A stretch of DNA of 64,000 nt, from NCBI RefSeq assembly GCF_023517775.1, contig NZ_CP082904.1, positions 3,658,001-3,722,000 of the forward strand, read 5' to 3'. Shown one piece after another: positions 20,038-28,914 of the stretch. The notes beneath the pieces were generated by a model that made no database searches, was not told where the DNA came from, and saw only the letters and a list, made by a program, of their open reading frames with translations. The stretch comes from Mixta hanseatica (GTDB lineage: Bacteria; Pseudomonadota; Gammaproteobacteria; Enterobacterales; Enterobacteriaceae). Made by a program: the position numbers and the translations under genes. How positions within the stretch are numbered: the stretch's first letter is position 1; every line of letters starts with the position of its first letter.

Positions 20038-20325
20038 ATGAGAGAATTAATTCAACCTGAGATTTTAGCCGTCAGCGGCAGCGGTTTTATCAGCCAGATC
20101 GGCGGGCTGGTAGGCGATTTTGTGGGCGACACGGTTTATTCCTTTGTGCCCGCCCTGACAATAAAAATCCCGTTTCTGGGCGATTTTGATATCAGAAAAA
20201 GCTTTCCAAAACTTGGCTCGGATATTGGTAAAGGCATCGGGGAGCAGATAGGCAATGGAATCGAATTTATTGGCAGTATGATCCCGATATTTGGCGGCCT
20301 CATTAATAAAATCATGGGCAACTAA
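20038..20325 (+). CDS. putative class II microcin-like precursor peptide (orphan)
   Basis: 95 residues. The start has an AGAGGA ribosome site at correct distance. Residues 1-14, MRELIQPEILAVSG, resemble the double-glycine-type leaders of class II microcins (microcin V: MRTLTLNELDSVSGG), with SGSG at 13-16 where GG would be expected. The remainder is Gly-rich, hydrophobic, free of Cys and Trp, and shows GxxxG chains at 22-26-30 and 60-64-68-72, as seen in membrane-active bacteriocins. No immunity gene, peptidase-ABC transporter or HlyD-type exporter lies in the window, so secretion and activity are inferred only. Located between plsY and tsaD, where E. coli has unrelated genes. It could instead be a leader-bearing peptide of another role. 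Confidence 0.6.
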   Translation: MRELIQPEILAVSGSGFISQIGGLVGDFVGDTVYSFVPALTIKIPFLGDFDIRKSFPKLGSDIGKGIGEQIGNGIEFIGSMIPIFGGLINKIMGN

Positions 20326-20338
20326 AACGGTAAATTAA

Positions 20339-20365
20339 AGATGCTGTTGTTAAACAACAGCATCT
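20339..20365 (-). terminator. terminator after tsaD
   Basis: A perfect 12-bp stem (AGATGCTGTTGT with 20354-20365). On the minus strand it is followed by CTTTAATTTA, a T-rich tract, so it fits as the tsaD terminator; it may also stop the upstream plus-strand peptide gene. Confidence 0.75.
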
Positions 20366-20375
20366 GTCAGCATGA

Positions 20376-21392
20376 TTATGCGATGGCCGGCAGCTCAGCC
20401 AGCGGCCAACGTGGACGGACGCTAACGCCAAGCTCGCCGCGCGTACCGCCTTTCAAACGCACCATGCCGGCATAGGCGATCATCGCGCCATTGTCGGTGC
20501 AAAATTCAGGCCGCGCATAAAACACTTCGCCGCCTCGCGCCTGCATCACTTCAGCCAGTTTCGCGCGCAGCGTACGGTTAGCGCTGACGCCGCCAGCCAT
20601 AACCAGACGTTTAAAGCCGGTTTGATCCAGCGCCCGCTTGCATTTAATCGCCAGCGTATCCACCACCGCATCTTCAAAAGCGCGCGCGATATCCGCCTGC
20701 GTTTGCGCATCATTGCTGTTCTCGCGAATGGTATTCGCCGCAAAAGTTTTGAGGCCGGAAAAGCTAAAGTCCAGGCCTGGGCGATCGGTCATTGGGCGTG
20801 GGAAGGTAAAGCGCCCCGGCGTGCCCTGCTGCGCCATGCGTGACAGCATCGGTCCGCCTGGGTAATCCAGCCCAAGCAGTTTGGCCGTTTTGTCGAACGC
20901 CTCGCCGGCGGCATCATCAATCGACTCACCCAACAGCGTATATTCGCCAATGCCGGTTACGCCGATCAGCTGCGTGTGCCCGCCCGAGACCAGCAGCGCA
21001 ACAAATGGAAATTCAGGCGGATTATCTTCCAGCATCGGCGCCAGCAGATGCCCTTCCATATGGTGTACCGGCACGGCGGGAACCTGCCAGGCAAACGCCA
21101 GCGACCGACCTATGGTCGCGCCGACTAACAGGGCGCCAACCAGCCCAGGACCGGCGGTATAGGCCACCGCATCAATATCTTTGCCCTGCAGACCCGCCTC
21201 TTTCAGCGCGGCCTGGATGAGCGGAACCGTTTTACGCACGTGATCGCGCGAAGCCAGTTCCGGCACCACCCCGCCATAATCGGCATGGACTTTCACCTGA
21301 CTATAGAGTTGATTAGCGAGCAAACCGGCTTCATCGTCATAAATAGCAATACCGGTTTCATCACAGGATGTTTCAATACCCAGAACGCGCAT
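20376..21392 (-). CDS. tsaD: tRNA N6-threonylcarbamoyladenosine transferase subunit TsaD
   Basis: 338 residues (E. coli 337). TsaD, with TsaB and TsaE, transfers the threonylcarbamoyl group to A37 of ANN-decoding tRNAs. The ASKHA-fold signature starts with [10 protein letters not shown]; the metal-binding HHMEGH (about 110-115), SGGHTQL and [10 protein letters not shown] segments are intact. The ATG at 21390-21392 (MRVLGIETS) has AGAGG upstream and matches the family; an upstream in-frame start at 21431 is unsupported. Divergent from rpsU, as in E. coli. Confidence 0.97.
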   Translation of the reverse strand: MRVLGIETSCDETGIAIYDDEAGLLANQLYSQVKVHADYGGVVPELASRDHVRKTVPLIQAALKEAGLQGKDIDAVAYTAGPGLVGALLVGATIGRSLAFAWQVPAVPVHHMEGHLLAPMLEDNPPEFPFVALLVSGGHTQLIGVTGIGEYTLLGESIDDAAGEAFDKTAKLLGLDYPGGPMLSRMAQQGTPGRFTFPRPMTDRPGLDFSFSGLKTFAANTIRENSNDAQTQADIARAFEDAVVDTLAIKCKRALDQTGFKRLVMAGGVSANRTLRAKLAEVMQARGGEVFYARPEFCTDNGAMIAYAGMVRLKGGTRGELGVSVRPRWPLAELPAIA

Positions 21393-21595
21393 GGTTGCTT
21401 TACCTCTCTGTTGCGGCGCGCAGTGTACCACAGCCAGCCAGCACTCCGAGGCGATTTTCTGGAACGTTCGCCTGTTTTGTGAGCGGAAAATGAAAAAATA
21501 GTGAACGCAGCTTTGCGCTATACGCTATACTCCTTCGCCTGCAAAAAACCGGCAGCCGCCTGGGGCTCTGTTGGTTTGAAAAGCGCAATGTTGCT

Positions 21596-21624
21596 TTACA
21601 ACGCAGCCGCGATTGTTGTAAAAT
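21596..21624 (+). promoter_or_regulatory. candidate sigma70 promoter of rpsU-dnaG-rpoD
   Basis: TTACAA (21596-21601), a 17-base spacer and TAAAAT (21619-21624), about 70 bases upstream of rpsU. A further TATACT at 21526-21531 could be a second -10. The operon is known to have tandem promoters upstream of rpsU in E. coli. Confidence 0.6.
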
Positions 21625-21639
21625 TCCGCACCATTTTGA

Positions 21640-21909
<270 letters not shown>

Positions 21910-21969
21910 TTTCCTTCGGAGGCTTCGCGCTTCCACCGCGTGTTAAACGCAGACAGAGTCAAGTTAGAG

Positions 21970-22002
21970 GCCGTGCTTTCCGGAAGGAAGCGCGGCTTAT
22001 TT
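21970..22002 (+). terminator. internal terminator between rpsU and dnaG
   Basis: GCCGTGCTTTCC (21970-21981) pairs with GGAAGCGCGGC (21986-21996) with one bulge and one G-U pair, followed by TTATTTTCGTTT. It sits where E. coli has the partial terminator T1, which keeps dnaG expression far below rpsU. Confidence 0.75.
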
Positions 22003-22030
22003 TCGTTTATGAGCGAAGAAAACGGGGCTT

Positions 22031-23776
22031 ATGGCCGGACGAATTCCACGCGTTTTTATTAATGACTTACTTGCCCGCACGGACATTGTGGATCTGATTG
22101 ATGCCCGCGTTAAGTTGAAAAAACAGGGTAAGAATTTCCACGCGTGCTGTCCTTTCCATAACGAGAAAACCCCTTCCTTCACCGTTAACGGTGAGAAACA
22201 GTTCTATCACTGCTTTGGCTGTGGCGCTCACGGCAATGCCATCGATTTCCTGATGAATTACGATCGTCTGGAGTTTGTCGAAAGCATTGAAGAGTTGGCG
22301 ACGCAACACGGACTGGAAGTGCCCTATGAAGCGGGCAGCGGTCCCAGCCAGCTGGAACGCCATCAGCGCCAAAGTTTATATCAGCTGATGACGGGTCTGG
22401 CCGAGTTCTATCAACAGGCGCTGACTCAGCCGCAGGCCGCCGCCGCACGCACCTATCTTAACCAACGCGGATTAAGCGATGAGGTTATCGCGCATTTTGC
22501 TATCGGCTTCGCGCCGCCCGGTTGGGATAACGCGCTGAAGCGCTTTGGTCGCAATCCTGACGATCGGCAATCGTTAACGGATGCGGGCATGCTGGTCACC
22601 AACGATCAGGGCCGCAGTTACGATCGCTTCCGCGACCGCGTGATGTTTCCTATCCGCGATAAGCGTGGCCGCGTTATCGGCTTCGGCGGGCGCGTATTGG
22701 GTGACGGCACGCCGAAGTATTTGAACTCGCCGGAAACCGATATTTTCCATAAGGGCCGCCAGCTGTATGGCCTGTATGAAGCGCAAAAGCAGCATCCTGA
22801 ACCGGCAAAGCTGTTGGTTGTCGAAGGCTATATGGATGTGGTGGCGCTGGCGCAGTTTGGCATTGATTACGCCGTCGCGTCGTTAGGCACCTCAACGACC
22901 GCCGACCATATTCAGCTGCTGTTTCGCAGCACCGATACCGTGGTGTGCTGTTATGACGGCGATCGTGCCGGTCGTGAAGCCGCCTGGCGCGCATTAGAAA
23001 CCGCGCTGCCTTACATGAACGACGGACGTCAGCTACGCTTTATGTTCTTGCCTGACGGGGAAGACCCGGACACGCTGATCCGTAAAGAGGGTAAAGCGGC
23101 CTTCGAGGCGCGGATGGAGCAGGCGATGCCGCTCTCCAGCTTTCTGTTTGACACGCTGCTGCCGCAGGTGGATTTGAGTACCCGCGACGGGCGGACGCGT
23201 TTAAGCACCCTGGCGCTGCCGTTGATTAGTCAGATCCCAGGCGAAACGTTGCGCATTTATATGCGCCAGGAGTTGGGCAATATGCTCGGCATTCTGGATG
23301 ATAGCCAGCTGGAAAAGCTGATGCCAAAACAGGCGGAAAGCGGCGTCCAGCCTGCGGCTCCTCAGCTAAAACGCACAACAATGCGTATACTTGTAGGACT
23401 GCTGGTGCAGAATCCGCAGCTGGCGACGATGGTGCCTTCGTTGCAGGGGCTGGAACAGTTAAACATGCCGGGATTGCCGCTTTTTATGGAGTTAGTGAAG
23501 AGTTGCATCGCAAATCCTGGCCTGACCACTGGCCAGCTACTAGAGTTATATCGCGGCACAAATTTTAGCCAGCACCTTGAAACTCTGGCGACATGGAACC
23601 ACATGATCGTTGATGAAGAAGTAGAGGCCATGTTCCAGGACTCCCTGGCAAAAATGTATGACTCCGCTTTGGAGCAGCGGCTGGAAGCCCTGATCGCCCG
23701 CTCCAGAACGCATGGACTGAGCCCTGAAGAGCGCGAAGAAGTCCGCTCATTAAGTCAGGCGCTGGCAAAAAAATAG
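22031..23776 (+). CDS. dnaG: DNA primase DnaG
   Basis: 581 residues, the E. coli length. DnaG makes RNA primers at the replication fork. The N-terminal CHC2 zinc ribbon (C-P-F-H ... C-F-G-C, about residues 40-64) is intact. The TOPRIM core has VVEGYMDVVAL with its glutamate and the YDGDRAG segment. The C-terminal helicase-binding domain covers about residues 434-581. Second gene of the macromolecular synthesis operon; 121 bases separate it from rpsU, including the internal terminator. Confidence 0.98.
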   Translation: MAGRIPRVFINDLLARTDIVDLIDARVKLKKQGKNFHACCPFHNEKTPSFTVNGEKQFYHCFGCGAHGNAIDFLMNYDRLEFVESIEELATQHGLEVPYEAGSGPSQLERHQRQSLYQLMTGLAEFYQQALTQPQAAAARTYLNQRGLSDEVIAHFAIGFAPPGWDNALKRFGRNPDDRQSLTDAGMLVTNDQGRSYDRFRDRVMFPIRDKRGRVIGFGGRVLGDGTPKYLNSPETDIFHKGRQLYGLYEAQKQHPEPAKLLVVEGYMDVVALAQFGIDYAVASLGTSTTADHIQLLFRSTDTVVCCYDGDRAGREAAWRALETALPYMNDGRQLRFMFLPDGEDPDTLIRKEGKAAFEARMEQAMPLSSFLFDTLLPQVDLSTRDGRTRLSTLALPLISQIPGETLRIYMRQELGNMLGILDDSQLEKLMPKQAESGVQPAAPQLKRTTMRILVGLLVQNPQLATMVPSLQGLEQLNMPGLPLFMELVKSCIANPGLTTGQLLELYRGTNFSQHLETLATWNHMIVDEEVEAMFQDSLAKMYDSALEQRLEALIARSRTHGLSPEEREEVRSLSQALAKK

Positions 23777-23786
23777 TTACGCGATC

Positions 23787-23814
23787 GCGCCAGTATTAAG
23801 AGACGTACTGGCGC
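23787..23814 (+). other. hairpin in the dnaG-rpoD intergenic region
   Basis: GCGCCAGTA (23787-23795) pairs with TACTGGCGC (23806-23814), eleven bases after the dnaG stop, with no T-run. In E. coli this 280-base interval contains an RNA processing site that separates dnaG from rpoD message; the hairpin is a candidate for that function. The rest of the interval, to 24056, shows no gene. Confidence 0.5.
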
Positions 23815-24056
23815 CGCCGATGCATTTCATTCTGCCCGCCACGGTGAGAATGTGTTTTCGGGTCGGCGTGCAAAAGGATAAGCATTACAGTCTCAACAGC
23901 AAATTTCAGCGGCTTAAGTGCCGATTTATACTCAGGCAGACCCTGACAGCCGCTACGAGGGCAGCGGCAATAATCCAAACGCCCTCACTGTTATTGTTGG
24001 CTTCTTACTAGCCGACCCGACACCAATCAAATTAACAGAAGTGTGGATACCGTCTT

Positions 24057-25901
24057 ATGGAGCAAAACCCGCAGTCACAGCTTAAGCTACTTGTCACCCG
24101 TGGTAAGGAGCAAGGCTATCTGACCTATGCCGAGGTCAATGACCATCTGCCGGAAGATATCGTCGACTCCGATCAGATCGAAGACATCATCCAGATGATC
24201 AACGACATGGGCATTCAGGTGGTAGAAGAAGCGCCTGATGCCGATGATCTGATGCTGAACGAAAACAGCGCCGACACGGACGAAGATGCGGCTGAAGCGG
24301 CAGCTCAAGTGTTATCCAGCGTAGAATCTGAAATCGGACGCACCACCGATCCTGTCCGCATGTATATGCGTGAAATGGGTACCGTAGAACTTCTGACGCG
24401 CGAAGGCGAAATTGACATCGCCAAACGTATTGAAGACGGTATCAACCAGGTGCAGTGTTCCGTAGCCGAATATCCGGAAGCGATTACCTATCTGCTGGAA
24501 CAGTACGATCGCGTTGAGGCGGGCGAATCACGCCTTTCCGATCTGATCACCGGCTTTGTCGATCCTAACGCAGAAGAAGATCTGGCGCCGACCGCGACGC
24601 ATGTCGGCTCTGAGCTGTCTGAAGAAGAGCGTGCCGATGAAGATGACGAAGATGAAGATGATGACAGCGACAGCAGTGACGATGACAACAGCATCGACCC
24701 TGAACTGGCGCGTGAAAAATTCATCGAGCTGCGCGATCAGTATGAAGCGACGCGTCTGACGATCAAAGCGAAAGGTCGTAGCCACGCGGATGCGATTGAA
24801 GAGATCCAGAAGCTGTCTGAAGTGTTTAAACAGTTCCGTCTGGTGCCGAAGCAGTTTGACTATCTGGTCAACAACATGCGTGAAATGATGGAGCGCGTGC
24901 GTACGCAAGAACGCATCATCATGAAGCTGTGTATTGAACTGTGCAAAATGCCGAAGAAAAACTTCATTACCCTGTTTACCGGTAATGAGACCAGCCCAAC
25001 CTGGTTCCAGGCGGCGCTGGCGATGAACAAGCCCTGGTCTGAAAAACTGCGCGACGTTGAAGAAGATGTGCAGCGCAGCATGCAAAAGCTGATGCAGATT
25101 GAGGAAGAGACCGGCCTGACGATTGAACAGGTAAAAGATATCAACCGTCGCATGTCAATCGGTGAAGCGAAAGCGCGCCGTGCGAAGAAAGAGATGGTTG
25201 AGGCTAACCTGCGTCTGGTTATCTCCATCGCTAAAAAATATACCAACCGCGGCCTGCAGTTCCTGGATCTGATTCAGGAAGGCAACATCGGCCTGATGAA
25301 AGCGGTAGATAAGTTTGAATATCGCCGTGGCTATAAGTTCTCAACTTACGCCACCTGGTGGATCCGTCAGGCGATTACCCGCTCTATCGCGGATCAGGCG
25401 CGCACCATCCGTATTCCGGTGCATATGATTGAGACCATTAACAAGCTCAACCGTATTTCACGCCAGATGCTGCAGGAGATGGGACGCGAACCGACGCCGG
25501 AAGAACTGGCTGAGCGTATGCTGATGCCGGAAGATAAAATCCGTAAGGTGCTGAAAATCGCTAAAGAGCCGATCTCTATGGAGACGCCGATTGGTGATGA
25601 TGAAGATTCGCATCTGGGTGATTTTATCGAAGACACCACTCTGGAGCTGCCGCTGGACTCTGCTACGTCAGAGAGCCTGCGTTCAGCAACGCATGACGTT
25701 CTGGCTGGCCTGACCGCACGTGAAGCGAAGGTGCTGCGTATGCGTTTTGGTATCGATATGAACACTGACCATACGCTGGAAGAAGTGGGTAAACAGTTTG
25801 ACGTTACCCGTGAGCGTATTCGTCAGATCGAGGCGAAAGCGCTGCGTAAGCTGCGCCATCCAAGCCGTTCTGAAGTGCTGCGCAGCTTCCTGGACGACTA
25901 A
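24057..25901 (+). CDS. rpoD: RNA polymerase primary sigma factor RpoD (sigma 70)
   Basis: 614 residues (E. coli 613). The housekeeping sigma factor. Region 1.1 is at the N-terminus; region 1.2 at about 95-130 ([11 protein letters not shown]); the acidic non-conserved region around 190-220 is unusually rich in Asp/Glu; region 2 has the [15 protein letters not shown] motif that reads the -10 element; region 4.2 has the helix-turn-helix [20 protein letters not shown] that reads the -35 element. Last gene of the macromolecular synthesis operon, closed by a strong terminator. Confidence 0.99.
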   Translation: MEQNPQSQLKLLVTRGKEQGYLTYAEVNDHLPEDIVDSDQIEDIIQMINDMGIQVVEEAPDADDLMLNENSADTDEDAAEAAAQVLSSVESEIGRTTDPVRMYMREMGTVELLTREGEIDIAKRIEDGINQVQCSVAEYPEAITYLLEQYDRVEAGESRLSDLITGFVDPNAEEDLAPTATHVGSELSEEERADEDDEDEDDDSDSSDDDNSIDPELAREKFIELRDQYEATRLTIKAKGRSHADAIEEIQKLSEVFKQFRLVPKQFDYLVNNMREMMERVRTQERIIMKLCIELCKMPKKNFITLFTGNETSPTWFQAALAMNKPWSEKLRDVEEDVQRSMQKLMQIEEETGLTIEQVKDINRRMSIGEAKARRAKKEMVEANLRLVISIAKKYTNRGLQFLDLIQEGNIGLMKAVDKFEYRRGYKFSTYATWWIRQAITRSIADQARTIRIPVHMIETINKLNRISRQMLQEMGREPTPEELAERMLMPEDKIRKVLKIAKEPISMETPIGDDEDSHLGDFIEDTTLELPLDSATSESLRSATHDVLAGLTAREAKVLRMRFGIDMNTDHTLEEVGKQFDVTRERIRQIEAKALRKLRHPSRSEVLRSFLDD

Positions 25902-25914
25902 GCAAGCTGACGGC

Positions 25915-25945
25915 AAAAAAGGCCTCCCATCGGGAGGCCTTTTTT
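25915..25945 (+). terminator. rpoD terminator
   Basis: GGCCTCCC-ATC-GGGAGGCC stem with A-run before and six T after, 14 bases downstream of the rpoD stop. Strong intrinsic terminator. Confidence 0.95.
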
Positions 25946-26031
25946 ATTGGTTACGCGTCAGGCAGCATTTATCTTCAGGCATTAAAAGGAGTCGATGGCG
26001 CGTTTACGTTACCTGTTGCACACGGCGACGA

Positions 26032-26550
26032 TTACCGTCCACGCATCGCCAGCGCCTGCTCCAGTTCCTGATACGCTTCCGTCAATTTTTCCTGCGTAGC
26101 GCGATTAAGCCCGCTGGGATTCGGCAATACCCATATTTCCGTATCGCCTACGGTTATATTCTGCCTGCCCCACTCTACTTTGCTCTGACGAAACGCTTTT
26201 TTAAACGCGTCCTTACCCAGTACCGCCAGCGCCGCAGGCTGGTAGCGCTGGATTTTTTCAATCAACGTCTTGCCGCCTTCGCGCAGCTCACCGGTAGAAA
26301 GCTCGCTGGCCTCTTTCGTTGGCCTTTCTACCAGCATGGTGATACCGCAGCCGGTATCCAATAGCTGAAGCTCTTCTTCCGGCTTTAGCTGCTGTCGGGT
26401 AAAACCGGCCAGCCAGAGCGTTTTCCAGAAACGGTTGCCGGGGTAAGCAAAGTGATAGCCGGTGTGAGCCGAAGATTTACCTGGATTGATGCCGCAGAAC
26501 ACCACCCGCAGACCGGGCGCGATAATATCGGTAATGGTATGTTCACTCAT
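26032..26550 (-). CDS. mug: G/U mismatch-specific DNA glycosylase Mug
   Basis: 172 residues (E. coli 168). Mug excises uracil and ethenocytosine opposite guanine. The active-site motif GINPG (with its asparagine) follows APGLRVVFC, and the second motif [13 protein letters not shown] near residue 140 forms the intercalating loop. The ATG at 26548-26550 is chosen because AGGAG lies about nine bases upstream; longer starts at 26583 and 26604 lack this and homology. Convergent with rpoD, conserved order. Confidence 0.93.
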   Translation of the reverse strand: MSEHTITDIIAPGLRVVFCGINPGKSSAHTGYHFAYPGNRFWKTLWLAGFTRQQLKPEEELQLLDTGCGITMLVERPTKEASELSTGELREGGKTLIEKIQRYQPAALAVLGKDAFKKAFRQSKVEWGRQNITVGDTEIWVLPNPSGLNRATQEKLTEAYQELEQALAMRGR

Positions 26551-26746
26551 CCCTGCTCTCCTGTTATTCATTGGTACCCATTTATTGTGGCTTATTATTA
26601 TCAACCAGGTCGGGAAGAGATGCTTTTTTGCGACCAGGCTTGTTGCCTAACCAACAGAAAAAGAAATGAAGATTTTTCAATCAATTAAATTGCTGCAAAA
26701 AGCACCAACCGGTTAGCGATTGCTGGATTGCCCCGCCAAGTTCCTT

Positions 26747-26752
26747 TATAAT
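26747..26752 (+). promoter_or_regulatory. -10 element of the tRNA-Ile2 promoter
   Basis: A consensus TATAAT with a GC-rich discriminator (CCCGCC) after it, ending 11 bases before the mature tRNA 5' end. The GC-rich discriminator is typical of stringently controlled stable RNA promoters. No good -35 is obvious at 17 bases. Confidence 0.6.
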
Positions 26753-26763
26753 CCCGCCTCACA

Positions 26764-26839
26764 GGCCCCTTAGCTCAGTGGTTAGAGCAGGCGACTCATA
26801 ATCGCTTGGTCGCTGGTTCAAGTCCAGCAGGGGCCACCA
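26764..26839 (+). tRNA. ileX: tRNA-Ile2 (CAU anticodon, lysidine type)
   Basis: 76 bases with encoded 3' CCA. The acceptor stem GGCCCCT pairs with AGGGGCC; D loop AGCTCAGTGGTTAGAGC; anticodon arm GCGACTCATAATCGC gives CAT; T arm GCTGGTTCAAGTCCAGC. It matches the E. coli ileX/ileY type, whose C34 is changed to lysidine by TilS so it reads AUA. Its position after mug is conserved. tRNA genes are common integration targets and accessory DNA follows directly. Confidence 0.95.
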
Positions 26840-26867
26840 GATTTTAGCTGTTAAATCAGCAGCTTAG

Positions 26868-26892
26868 AGCCACCCTTAGGAGTGGCTTTTTT
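26868..26892 (+). terminator. terminator after tRNA-Ile2
   Basis: AGCCAC (26868-26873) pairs with GTGGCT (26882-26887), followed by a T-run to 26892. Confidence 0.8.
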
Positions 26893-26908
26893 GTTGGGCT
26901 TTTATACG

Positions 26909-26929
26909 TGGCGCCAGATTGGCGCCAGA
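26909..26929. repeat. tandem 10-base repeat TGGCGCCAGA near the tRNA
   Basis: TGGCGCCAGA occurs at 26909-26918 and again at 26920-26929, 70 bases after the tRNA 3' end. A related pair, TTGGCAGCA/TGGCAGCA, occurs at 30759-30778. Such short repeats could be integrase arm sites at the ends of the island; this is inference. No copy of the tRNA 3' end was found by eye to mark the other att site. Confidence 0.4.
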
Positions 26930-27052
26930 AGCAAAACCACGCCACTCAGGCCAGCAGCATCAGACCAAGGATAGGGAACGCATGCAAGAATATGCATTCT
27001 ATGCATGTATAGCTTTATGAGAGTTGACCAACACGATTAAAAAGCTTCAATT

Positions 27053-27304
27053 TCACTTAGGTCGTGATAGCGCTCGATAAATTTTGCCTGTAACAGAAAC
27101 GGTAATAACGGCCAGAATGATGGAGAAAAGGCCCAGAAAAATAAGCAACGAAAGTAGAGGATTCAATAAACCTCCTAAACTGGTGAAATCGCTAACCCTG
27201 GCGAGCTGCCCGGAGGTTAATACTCGGAGAATAATTTCCGGTATAATTAGAAAGAAAATAATCACTGCAGTAACATAAATCAGCGTTTTTTTAGTTTTCC
27301 CCAT
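27053..27304 (-). CDS. hypothetical two-helix membrane protein
   Basis: 83 residues, not recognised. Two hydrophobic segments at about 8-28 and 46-72 are separated by a short polar stretch (RVLTSGQLARVSDF); the ends are basic (MGKTKK, RALSRPK), predicting an inner membrane hairpin. The start is the ATG at 27302-27304 with a purine-rich AAGAAAGAAG just upstream. It is transcribed divergently from the 27373-28255 small-gene operon with a 68-base shared region, so the two may be functionally paired. Base composition is AT-richer than the core genes. Confidence 0.55.
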   Translation of the reverse strand: MGKTKKTLIYVTAVIIFFLIIPEIILRVLTSGQLARVSDFTSLGGLLNPLLSLLIFLGLFSIILAVITVSVTGKIYRALSRPK

Positions 27305-27372
27305 CTTCTTTCTTGCCCTCGTTGGCGAACATGATCAAAAATTGAGTAAATGATACAGCAAGGAGCTGAGGT

Positions 27373-27861
27373 ATGTCACAGACCTATTTGCAATTGAAGA
27401 TGCAGGCTAATAAGCAATTAGCTATCGCATTAACTCATTCATTGAAAGATATTCATGCAGATCATATATCTACCATTGAAAAGATAAAGTTGGGTGGACA
27501 GCGTCTTATCAATTATGGTTCATGTCTTGTCCCAAATGAATATTATCGCAGCTCTTGTCGTGACACATGGAGAGAGGATAAAAGGTTAGTTCTTGCTTTG
27601 GGTGAAATTTATAAAAGAAATGATGTAGCCCTGGATATGGTCGAAATTTATTTTCGTAAAACGCTAACAAAGCTTGGCGATCAAAAAAGCAAAAATCTTG
27701 TATCTCACATCCAAAAAGTGTTAGGTAAAGCAGCAGAGCACGCTTCGACCAAAGCCAGCAAATTAGCTTTATCAATGACAATTGCTAACTTAGTGCTTAG
27801 CAGCGCAGAATTTAAAAAAATCATATTAGACTTGTCAATTCTTTCTCAACATGGTTTGTGA
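27373..27861 (+). CDS. hypothetical protein, first gene of an overlapping small-gene operon
   Basis: 162 residues, not recognised. Predicted soluble and mostly helical with many Lys residues; two Cys at about 51 and 62; the C-terminal third (KLALSMTIANLVLSS...IILDLSIL) is hydrophobic enough to contact membrane. The ATG follows a clear AAGGAG ribosome site (27360-27365). The stop overlaps the GTG start of the next gene (GTGA at 27858-27861), indicating coupled translation. AT-rich codon use unlike the flanking core genome suggests horizontal transfer. It could be a toxin, an immunity factor or a defence protein; the sequence alone does not decide. Confidence 0.65.
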   Translation: MSQTYLQLKMQANKQLAIALTHSLKDIHADHISTIEKIKLGGQRLINYGSCLVPNEYYRSSCRDTWREDKRLVLALGEIYKRNDVALDMVEIYFRKTLTKLGDQKSKNLVSHIQKVLGKAAEHASTKASKLALSMTIANLVLSSAEFKKIILDLSILSQHGL

Positions 27862-28082
27862 ACGGAACTACGCTTTATGCTAAGGCACAAGTAGCCGCAT
27901 CAGCCGCTAACACACTAAAATTTCTGGATCATTCATATTATCAAGCTTTGTGCAAAGAAAACATCGAAATGCTTTACTTTCTCATTGAGCCTCAAATGTC
28001 TGAAATAATTTACCAGGTAAATTCAGGAGATAACAACGAAGAAAAAATTGCAGATGCTTTATATGAGCTTTTACGCAAATGA
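27858..28082 (+). CDS. hypothetical small helical protein, second gene of the operon
   Basis: 74 residues from a GTG start that overlaps the upstream stop by four bases; its own stop overlaps the next ATG as ATGA at 28079-28082. The product is not recognised. It is predicted soluble, helical and acidic toward the C-terminus (SGDNNEEKIADALYELLRK). Tight overlaps on both sides argue that the three proteins are made in fixed ratio and may form a complex. Confidence 0.6.
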   Translation: MNGTTLYAKAQVAASAANTLKFLDHSYYQALCKENIEMLYFLIEPQMSEIIYQVNSGDNNEEKIADALYELLRK

Positions 28083-28255
28083 AGCGCGCAATCTTATGGA
28101 TTATTCAGTCATTTTTTTATTTAATACCTGCTGTTATTATTTTGGCCGGCGTTTATGTTTTTGTGCATTTTATCCCTGGTTATGCGGCACCTCTTAGTTT
28201 TATTTGGATTATTTTGGTTTCTTTTATATATATAAAATACAATAAATGGTATTGA
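28079..28255 (+). CDS. hypothetical 58-residue two-helix membrane protein, third gene of the operon
   Basis: Reads MKRAILWIIQSFFYLI... to ...IYIKYNKWY. ATG overlaps the upstream stop (ATGA). Two hydrophobic helices (about 5-32 and 36-53) with a His-Phe-Ile-Pro-Gly turn between them and a basic tail predict an inner membrane hairpin with both ends inside. Not recognised. The overlap gives stronger support than its length alone. Together with the upstream genes it makes a soluble-soluble-membrane set. Confidence 0.55.
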   Translation: MKRAILWIIQSFFYLIPAVIILAGVYVFVHFIPGYAAPLSFIWIILVSFIYIKYNKWY

Positions 28256-28303
28256 TATCTATTGGGCATTTACTAACACAGCCTGAACGTAAGTCTAATG
28301 TAG

Positions 28304-28325
28304 TTGACGGCCGTATAGCCGTCAA
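28304..28325 (+). terminator. hairpin after the small-gene operon
   Basis: TTGACGGC-CGTATA-GCCGTCAA, an 8-bp perfect stem followed by TTATATGTTTATTA, 48 bases after the third small gene. Weak intrinsic terminator. Confidence 0.55.
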
Positions 28326-28412
28326 TTATATGTTTATTATTTAATATGGATTTTTTCCAAATACACCTGCATCGAACTAATTATCCCTTTACCAGACCAA
28401 AGCGGTAAGTCT

Positions 28413-28520
28413 TTATCCCCCTTTCAACATATCAAACACTACGCGTGCAAAGCCTCTGGCAAGCTCCGGGTTCGACAGGTACTGCATCATCATCTCCTGA
28501 TGCGCATCATTGCTGTCCAT
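28413..28520 (-). pseudogene. 3' gene fragment on the minus strand, cut at its upstream end by the IS remnant
   Basis: A 35-codon frame reads [20 protein letters not shown] and continues to VVFDMLKGG with stop at 28413-28415. The frame runs into the IS3-type sequence at its 5' end, so the apparent ATG lies at the junction and this is probably the C-terminus of a larger lost gene. I do not recognise the family with confidence. Confidence 0.35.
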
Positions 28521-28914
28521 GACGGCACAGCCGGCCTGTGATGCGCTACAGATGGCGTTGTGGCGACGTAAGCGCCCGGAAAATGTCATCGTTCACACAG
28601 ATCGTGGTGGGCAGTACTGCTCAGCGGATTATCAGGCGCTACTGAAGCGGCATAACCTGCGCGGTAGCATGAGTGCAAAGGGTTGTTGTTACGATAATAC
28701 CTGTGCGGAAAGCTTCTTCCACTCACTGAAAGTCGAATGTATCCACGGTGAACGCTTTATCAGCCGGGAAATGATGCGGACGACGGTGTTTAATTATATC
28801 GTGTGTGATTACAATCGGTGGCGCCGCCACAGTGCCTGTGGCGGACTCAGCCCGGAACAATTTGAAAATCTGAATCTCGCTTAGGGCCGTGTCCACATTA
28901 CGTGGGTAGGATCA
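28510..28914 (+). mobile_element. IS3-type insertion sequence, right-end remnant (OrfB C-terminus plus IRR)
   Basis: From about 28517 the frame encodes the last ~120 residues of an IS3-group OrfB transposase: [34 protein letters not shown] (DDE second Asp), [15 protein letters not shown] (catalytic Glu), and the ending [13 protein letters not shown]. The stop at 28882-28884 is followed by the right inverted repeat GTCCACATTACGTGGGTAGG ending ATCA at 28914, matching IS3 termini. The left ~850 bases, OrfA and the left repeat are absent, so it cannot transpose. The transposase fragment itself is open to its natural stop. Confidence 0.9.

Noticed and set aside
24528-25085. 185-codon frame antisense to rpoD
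   Set aside because: It is a shadow of the conserved rpoD coding sequence in an opposite frame; rich in His and Phe with no ribosome site or family match.
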